Shown here: positions 59,699 through 64,000 of the stretch, in pieces
How positions within the stretch are numbered: position 1 is the stretch's first letter
Layout of the letters: each line of letters opens with the position of its first letter
Source of the DNA: Nocardiopsis ganjiahuensis DSM 45031
GTDB lineage: Bacteria > Actinomycetota > Actinomycetes > Streptosporangiales > Streptosporangiaceae
Assembly (NCBI RefSeq): GCF_000341085.1
Contig: NZ_ANBA01000011.1
Span: forward strand, 310,001-374,000
Reading direction: 5' to 3'
DNA length: 64,000 bases
Notes under the pieces: model-generated
The model's database searches: none
Told to the model about the DNA's origin: nothing
Seen by the model: only the letters and a program-made list of their open reading frames with translations
Made by a program: the position numbers and the translations under genes

Positions 59699-60435
59699 CC
59701 CACTCCACCCCCCGGACCGCACCGGCCCCGGAGAGCACCGGCACCCCGGAGGACGCCGTGGAACCGCTGCTCGTCGGATCGGGCCTGCGCAAGTCCTTCG
59801 GCCTCACCCAGGCCCTGGAGGACGCCTCCCTGAGCCTGTACCCCGGCGAGATCGTGGCCGTCATGGGCCCGTCCGGCTCCGGGAAGTCCACCCTGCTGCA
59901 CTGCCTGGCCGGGATCGTGCGGCCCGACGGCGGCCGCGTCGGCTACGGCGACACCGACCTCACCGAGGTCTCCGATTCCCGGCTCAGCGACCTGCGCCGT
60001 ACCGAATTCGGCTTCCTCTTCCAGTTCGGCCAGCTCGTCCCCGAACTCTCCTGTGTCGAGAACGTCGCGCTGCCCCTGCGGTTGGGCGGGGAGTCCCGGC
60101 GCCGGGCCGAACGCACCGCCGTCGACTGGCTGGAGCGGCTGGACGTGGCCGAGGTCGCCGGGAAGACCCCGGGTGAATGCTCGGGCGGCCAGGGCCAGCG
60201 GGTCGCGGTGGCCCGGGCCCTGATCACCCGGCCCCGGGTGGTGTTCGCGGACGAACCGACCGGTGCCCTCGACTCCCTCAACGGGGAGCGGGTGATCCGG
60301 ATGCTCACCGACGCCGCGAGGGAGAGCCGTGCCGCCGTGGTCCTGGTGACGCACGAGCCCCGGGTGGCCGCCTACGCCGACCGTGAGGTCGTGGTCCGGG
60401 ACGGCCGCACCCGTGACCTCGGAGGGCTCGCATGA
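59695..60435 (+). CDS. ABC ATPase of an FtsX-type exporter
   Basis: A 246-residue ATPase with Walker A (GPSGSGKST), the GFLFQFGQLVPELSCVENVALPLRL Q-loop region, signature (CSGGQGQR), Walker B (VVFADEPTGALD) and switch His (LVTHE). It belongs to the LolD/MacB/BceA group. The first base of the signature is Cys rather than Leu, a small change. ATGA overlaps join it to both the PadR and permease genes. Confidence 0.95.
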   Translation: MTHSTPRTAPAPESTGTPEDAVEPLLVGSGLRKSFGLTQALEDASLSLYPGEIVAVMGPSGSGKSTLLHCLAGIVRPDGGRVGYGDTDLTEVSDSRLSDLRRTEFGFLFQFGQLVPELSCVENVALPLRLGGESRRRAERTAVDWLERLDVAEVAGKTPGECSGGQGQRVAVARALITRPRVVFADEPTGALDSLNGERVIRMLTDAARESRAAVVLVTHEPRVAAYADREVVVRDGRTRDLGGLA

Positions 60436-62792
60436 GCCTGCGTGAACGCGCTCCCGGAAAGGTCCGGCAGGAGCGGGCCCGACCGTCCTTCCTCAAGGAC
60501 CTCTGGCTGGGCGCCCAGCTCTCCGTGCGCGGTGGCAGGGAGGTCGTACTGCGGACCCTGCTGACCGCGACAGGGGTGGGCGTGGCCACAGCCGCCCTGC
60601 TTCTGGCCGCTGCCCTGCCGACCGTCATGGCCCACCTGAACGAGCGTTCGGCGGACCGCCTCGACTACCAGGTGGCGGAGTACCCGCCACCCCCCGCGGG
60701 CGAGGACACCCTGCTGTTCAGCCTCGCCGACACCGCCTACGAGGGAAACCCGATCCACGGACGGATCGTCCGGGCCGAGGGGTCCGATCCCCCTCTCCCT
60801 CCCGGGGTGTCCGAGATCCCCGGCCCCGGGGAGATCGTGCTCTCCCCCGCTCTGGCCGAGCTCCTCGAGGAACCGGAGAACGAGGTACTCCAGCGCAGGT
60901 TCGACCACACCCCCGTCGGAGAGATCGGGCCCGAGGGCCTGATGGGACCGCACGAGCTGGCCTTCTACCTCGGTGACGGGGAGTTGACCCTGGACAACGC
61001 CGGGAACCGGATCACCGGCTACGGCGGGGAGCCGGGCCCCAGCGGGGACGAACCCGTCATCATGCTGCTCGGTGCGGTGGGCGTGATCGTCATGCTCACC
61101 CCGGTGGTGGTGTTCCTCGGCGCGGCGGTGCGCTTCGGCGGCGAACAGCGCGACCGGCGTCTGTCCGCGCTGCGGCTGATGGGCGCCGACCGCGGCGCCA
61201 CCCGGCGTATCGCGGCGGGTGAGACCCTCCCCGGGGTCGCGCTCGGCCTGGCCCTCGGAGTGGGATTCTTCCTCCTCGGACGCCCGATCGTGGAGTCGGT
61301 GCCGATCTCGTCCGGGTTGTACACCGCCGACGTGACACCGCACCCGGTGCTCGGCCCCCTGGTGTTCGCCGCGGTACCGTTCCTGGCCCTGTGGGTGGTG
61401 CTCGGCTCGCTGCGCGGTGTGGTGGTCGACCCGTTGGGCACCGTACGCCGCGCGGAGCGGACGCGTCCCAGGCTGTGGTGGCGACTGCTCCTGTTCGTGC
61501 TGGGGGTCTCCCTCATCGTTCTGAGCATGCGTCTCAGCCTCGCCGGGAACCAGTGGGTCCCGATGGTGTCGGTCGGGCTCCTGGCCTCCCTGTTCGGCAC
61601 GACGGCCGTGCTGCCCTGGTTGGTCGACCGGCTCTTCGGCCGCGCCTCGGGCGGGCCTCTCTCCCTCCAGCTGGCCCTGCGCCGGCTGGGCGCGGCGGGC
61701 GGCGGACCCACCCGCGCGGTCAACGGGATCGTGGTGACCGTGGCGGGCGCCATCGCGTTGCTGAGCCTGTTCGCGAACGCCTGGGACGACTCCACGGTGG
61801 AGCTCGCGGAGACCATCGAGGAGGTGTACGCGGATCAGGAGTTCGGCGCGCCCGGGTTCCAGCTCCAGACCGATCTGCGGTCGGTCCCGGTCGGGAGCGA
61901 CCCCGCCGGTGCCGTGGCGGAGGTGCGGGGCGTGGAGGAGGTCCTGGCCTACAGCAGGGTGGACGGCGTCACCGACGACGGCTCCGGGATCCGCGTCCTC
62001 GTCGCCGACTGCCCCTCCCTGCGGCTGATGGCCGACCTGCCCGAGTGCTCCCCCGGGGACGCCTTCAGCGGGGTGCCGGGGCTGGAACCCGGTGGCACGC
62101 TCATGGTCGGGGGCGGCGACGAGGTGAACGCGGCTCCCTGGACCGTGCCCGAGTTCACCGAGTTCGACGGACCCCTGGTCGAGCACCCCTGGTACGGGTT
62201 GGGGCACACGGCGAAGGACGCCGTGCTCGCCACTCCGGAGGCGGCCGCGCTGCCCGAGGGGATCGCGGTACCGGGCACGCTCTGGATGCGGGCCGACCCG
62301 TCCGCCTCCGGAATGGCGGAAGAGCTCAAGGCCGCTATCGCGGCCCTGGACCCGACGGCCCGGGTGGAGATCCCGTTCGCCAGCGCGACCATCCCCACCA
62401 TGATCAGGATGCGTGACGCGCTCACCGCCGGGGCCCTGGCCGCCCTCACGGTGATCGCCGCCGGACTGGTGGTGGGCACGGTCGAGCAGATCCGGGAGCG
62501 CAGGAGGGTGCACGCGGTGCTCACCGCCTTCGGCACCCGACGACGCACTCTGGTGGCGTCGGTGCTGTGGCAGACCGTGCTTCCCGTACTCCTGGGCATC
62601 GCCCTGGCCACGGTGGTCGGGATGGCTCTGGGAGCTCTGATTCAACGATTGGTGGGGCTCCCCGTGGCCTTCGTCCTGCCAGACATCCTCATCATCGTCG
62701 GCGCGGGGCTGGGCGTGGCGGTCCTGACCACCCTGCTGGCCCTGCCCCCGCTCCTGAGGACCATGCGCCCGGAGGGTCTGCGCTGGGAGTGA
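60432..62792 (+). CDS. FtsX-like ABC permease (786 residues)
   Basis: A large permease with an N-terminal helix (VVLRTLLTATGVGVATAALLLAAALP), an extracellular domain, two sets of FtsX-type helices (around 200-420 and 670-780) and a second extracellular domain between (about 440-660, with paired Cys in VADCPSLRLMADLPECSPG). This ten-helix layout is that of the BceB/YtrF-like permeases. RDRRLSALRLMGADRGATRRI is the conserved cytosolic motif. It is the membrane partner of the ATPase encoded upstream. Confidence 0.93.
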   Translation: MSLRERAPGKVRQERARPSFLKDLWLGAQLSVRGGREVVLRTLLTATGVGVATAALLLAAALPTVMAHLNERSADRLDYQVAEYPPPPAGEDTLLFSLADTAYEGNPIHGRIVRAEGSDPPLPPGVSEIPGPGEIVLSPALAELLEEPENEVLQRRFDHTPVGEIGPEGLMGPHELAFYLGDGELTLDNAGNRITGYGGEPGPSGDEPVIMLLGAVGVIVMLTPVVVFLGAAVRFGGEQRDRRLSALRLMGADRGATRRIAAGETLPGVALGLALGVGFFLLGRPIVESVPISSGLYTADVTPHPVLGPLVFAAVPFLALWVVLGSLRGVVVDPLGTVRRAERTRPRLWWRLLLFVLGVSLIVLSMRLSLAGNQWVPMVSVGLLASLFGTTAVLPWLVDRLFGRASGGPLSLQLALRRLGAAGGGPTRAVNGIVVTVAGAIALLSLFANAWDDSTVELAETIEEVYADQEFGAPGFQLQTDLRSVPVGSDPAGAVAEVRGVEEVLAYSRVDGVTDDGSGIRVLVADCPSLRLMADLPECSPGDAFSGVPGLEPGGTLMVGGGDEVNAAPWTVPEFTEFDGPLVEHPWYGLGHTAKDAVLATPEAAALPEGIAVPGTLWMRADPSASGMAEELKAAIAALDPTARVEIPFASATIPTMIRMRDALTAGALAALTVIAAGLVVGTVEQIRERRRVHAVLTAFGTRRRTLVASVLWQTVLPVLLGIALATVVGMALGALIQRLVGLPVAFVLPDILIIVGAGLGVAVLTTLLALPPLLRTMRPEGLRWE

Positions 62793-62903
62793 GCGTGCCG
62801 CGGTGAACGACCCGGCGGGTCCGCGGTTCGAGCGGGCGCGGACCCGCCGCCCGGTTCCGGGCCCTCATGGTGGGAGGGTCCGGAACCGACCTAAGCTGGT
62901 TCA

Positions 62904-64000
62904 ATGTCCGCCACCACCGGGAAGACCGGGACCGGCCCGCCGCTGGACGGCTCCCCCTTGGCCGGGGCGGCCTGGCCCGGGGAGCTACGGCCCTACCAGC
63001 GCGAGGCCCTCACAGAGGTGGACCGGCGCTGGTCGGACGGGGCCGGGCGGACCTGGATCGTCCTCCCGCCCGGCTCCGGCAAGACCCTCGTCGGGCTGGA
63101 GGCCGCCCGGCGCCTGGGCCGCCGCACCGTGGTCCTGGCGCCCAACACCGCCATCCAGGGGCAGTGGGTACGGCACTGGGAGGGCTTCGACCGGCCCGAC
63201 GGCTGCACCGCGGGGACCGACCGGGGCCTCGGGCACGCCGTCAACGCGCTCACCTACCAGTCGCTGGCCGTCTTCGACCCGGATGCCGAGACCGACGAGG
63301 AGGGCCGCTCGGCCACCCCCGTGCGCGACCGGCTGCACGCCAACGGGCGGGCCCTGGTGGACGCGCTGCACGACGCCGGTCCGCTCACGCTCCTGCTCGA
63401 CGAGTGCCACCACCTCCTCCAGGTGTGGGGGCGCCTGCTCGCCGAGATCCTCGACGAACTCCCCGACGCCCGTGTGATCGGGTTGACCGGCACTCCCGCC
63501 GGGAGCCTCACCGCGGCGGAGAAGGAACTGGTCGACCGGCTCTTCGGCCCGCCCGTCATCGGGGCGTCCGTCCCCGCGCTGGTCCGGGACGGGTACCTCG
63601 CGCCGTTCGCCGAGCTCGTGCACGTCACCGAGCCCACCCTGACCGAGCACGAGTACCTGGCCGGTCAGGGGGCCCGGTTCGCGGCGATGTGCACGGACCT
63701 GCTCGCCCCCGGGTTCGCCACCACCGACTTCCTGCCCTGGCTGGACGCGCGCTTCGTCTCCCGGGACATCCGTGAGGGCGGGCGGATCGGCTGGAGCACC
63801 CTGGCCGCACGGTCCCCCGAACTCACCGACGCGGTGCTGCGCCTGCACCACCAGGGGCTGGTCGCGCTGCCCGACGGCGCCCGGGTCCACGAGCGGCACC
63901 GGCACCCGCCCCGGGCCGAGGACTGGACGGCGCTCATCGGCGACTACGCCCGACACTGCCTGGCCCCCGGTTCCGACCGGGAGGGCTCCGAACGGGACGA
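62904..64000 (+). CDS. SF2 helicase-like protein (3' partial)
   Basis: 365 codons are visible before the right edge. Helicase motifs are in order: Q-motif region ELRPYQREALTEV, Walker A PPGSGKTLVGLEAA, Ia (VLAPNTAIQGQWVRHW), motif II LLLDECHHLL (DECH) and III LTGTPAG. This is the DEAD/DEAH-like superfamily 2 of the type found in DNA-repair and phage-defence proteins. The C-terminal helicase half is beyond the window, so its class remains open. ATG 62904 is the only good start near the N-terminus. Confidence 0.88.
   Translation, partial: MSATTGKTGTGPPLDGSPLAGAAWPGELRPYQREALTEVDRRWSDGAGRTWIVLPPGSGKTLVGLEAARRLGRRTVVLAPNTAIQGQWVRHWEGFDRPDGCTAGTDRGLGHAVNALTYQSLAVFDPDAETDEEGRSATPVRDRLHANGRALVDALHDAGPLTLLLDECHHLLQVWGRLLAEILDELPDARVIGLTGTPAGSLTAAEKELVDRLFGPPVIGASVPALVRDGYLAPFAELVHVTEPTLTEHEYLAGQGARFAAMCTDLLAPGFATTDFLPWLDARFVSRDIREGGRIGWSTLAARSPELTDAVLRLHHQGLVALPDGARVHERHRHPPRAEDWTALIGDYARHCLAPGSDREGSERD

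Overview
The window is about 64 kb of very GC-rich DNA (G/C in nearly every third codon position, frequent GTG and TTG starts, many 4-bp stop/start overlaps). It comes from the chromosome of a filamentous-type actinomycete. A Nocardiopsis-like organism is my guess from the overall gene style, but no rRNA or other decisive marker is present. I see no tRNA, rRNA, CRISPR array, intact insertion sequence or phage. Both ends cut genes: an ABC exporter subunit on the left and an SF2 helicase on the right.

Layout. 1-3.3 kb: two-gene heterodimeric ABC exporter with complementary lesions in its two ATPase domains. 3.4-6.6 kb: HD protein and an ABC-2 export operon. 6.6-8 kb: GNAT acetyltransferase and tag. 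8-10.6 kb: ABC-F ATPase with an upstream leader ORF, divergent from a TetR regulator with a perfect 20-bp palindrome. 10.9-13.7 kb: DrrAB-type exporter and a second TetR gene with related GTACG operators. 13.9-15.3 kb: thioredoxin-like lipoprotein and a PaiB-like flavin protein behind a large inverted repeat. 15.3-20.8 kb: complete Entner-Doudoroff operon (zwf-edd-eda) divergent from a ROK regulator.

21-26.6 kb: envelope genes, namely a small membrane protein, an LCP ligase with a long acidic cytoplasmic tail, and two uncharacterised secreted proteins. 26.9-28.6 kb: DevS-like GAF sensor kinase with no partner regulator here. 28.7-34.6 kb: a MacB-like efflux operon (lipoprotein, adaptor with peptidoglycan-binding domain, ATPase, permease) divergent from an OmpR/histidine kinase pair, with paired GGTTAG direct repeats between them. 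34.8-40.8 kb: DMT transporter, a small membrane protein, and an ABC-2 operon in which a permease pair is tandemly duplicated but only one ATPase is present.

41-46.4 kb: hydrolase/WYL regulator pair, SDR, DhaK-DhaL, DUF418 membrane protein. 46.5-49.8 kb: an Asp23/Gls24 envelope cluster divergent from an ECF sigma factor and a protein that joins an anti-sigma zinc motif to an Asp23-like domain. This is my strongest candidate for an undescribed regulatory system. 49.9-54.7 kb: ACT membrane protein, TPR-like protein, L,D-transpeptidase, PP2C-like phosphatase, HTH-like protein. 54.7-59.1 kb: TetR, MMPL transporter and Bcr/CflA-type MFS pump. 59.1-62.8 kb: leaderless PadR regulator in an operon with an ABC/FtsX exporter. 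62.9 kb to the end: helicase.

Theme. The region is dominated by locally regulated exporters, most with their own one- or two-component regulator and a visible inverted-repeat operator, mixed with cell-envelope homeostasis genes and one central-carbon operon. I see no biosynthetic core enzymes, so this is not an antibiotic gene cluster despite the many drug-type pumps.
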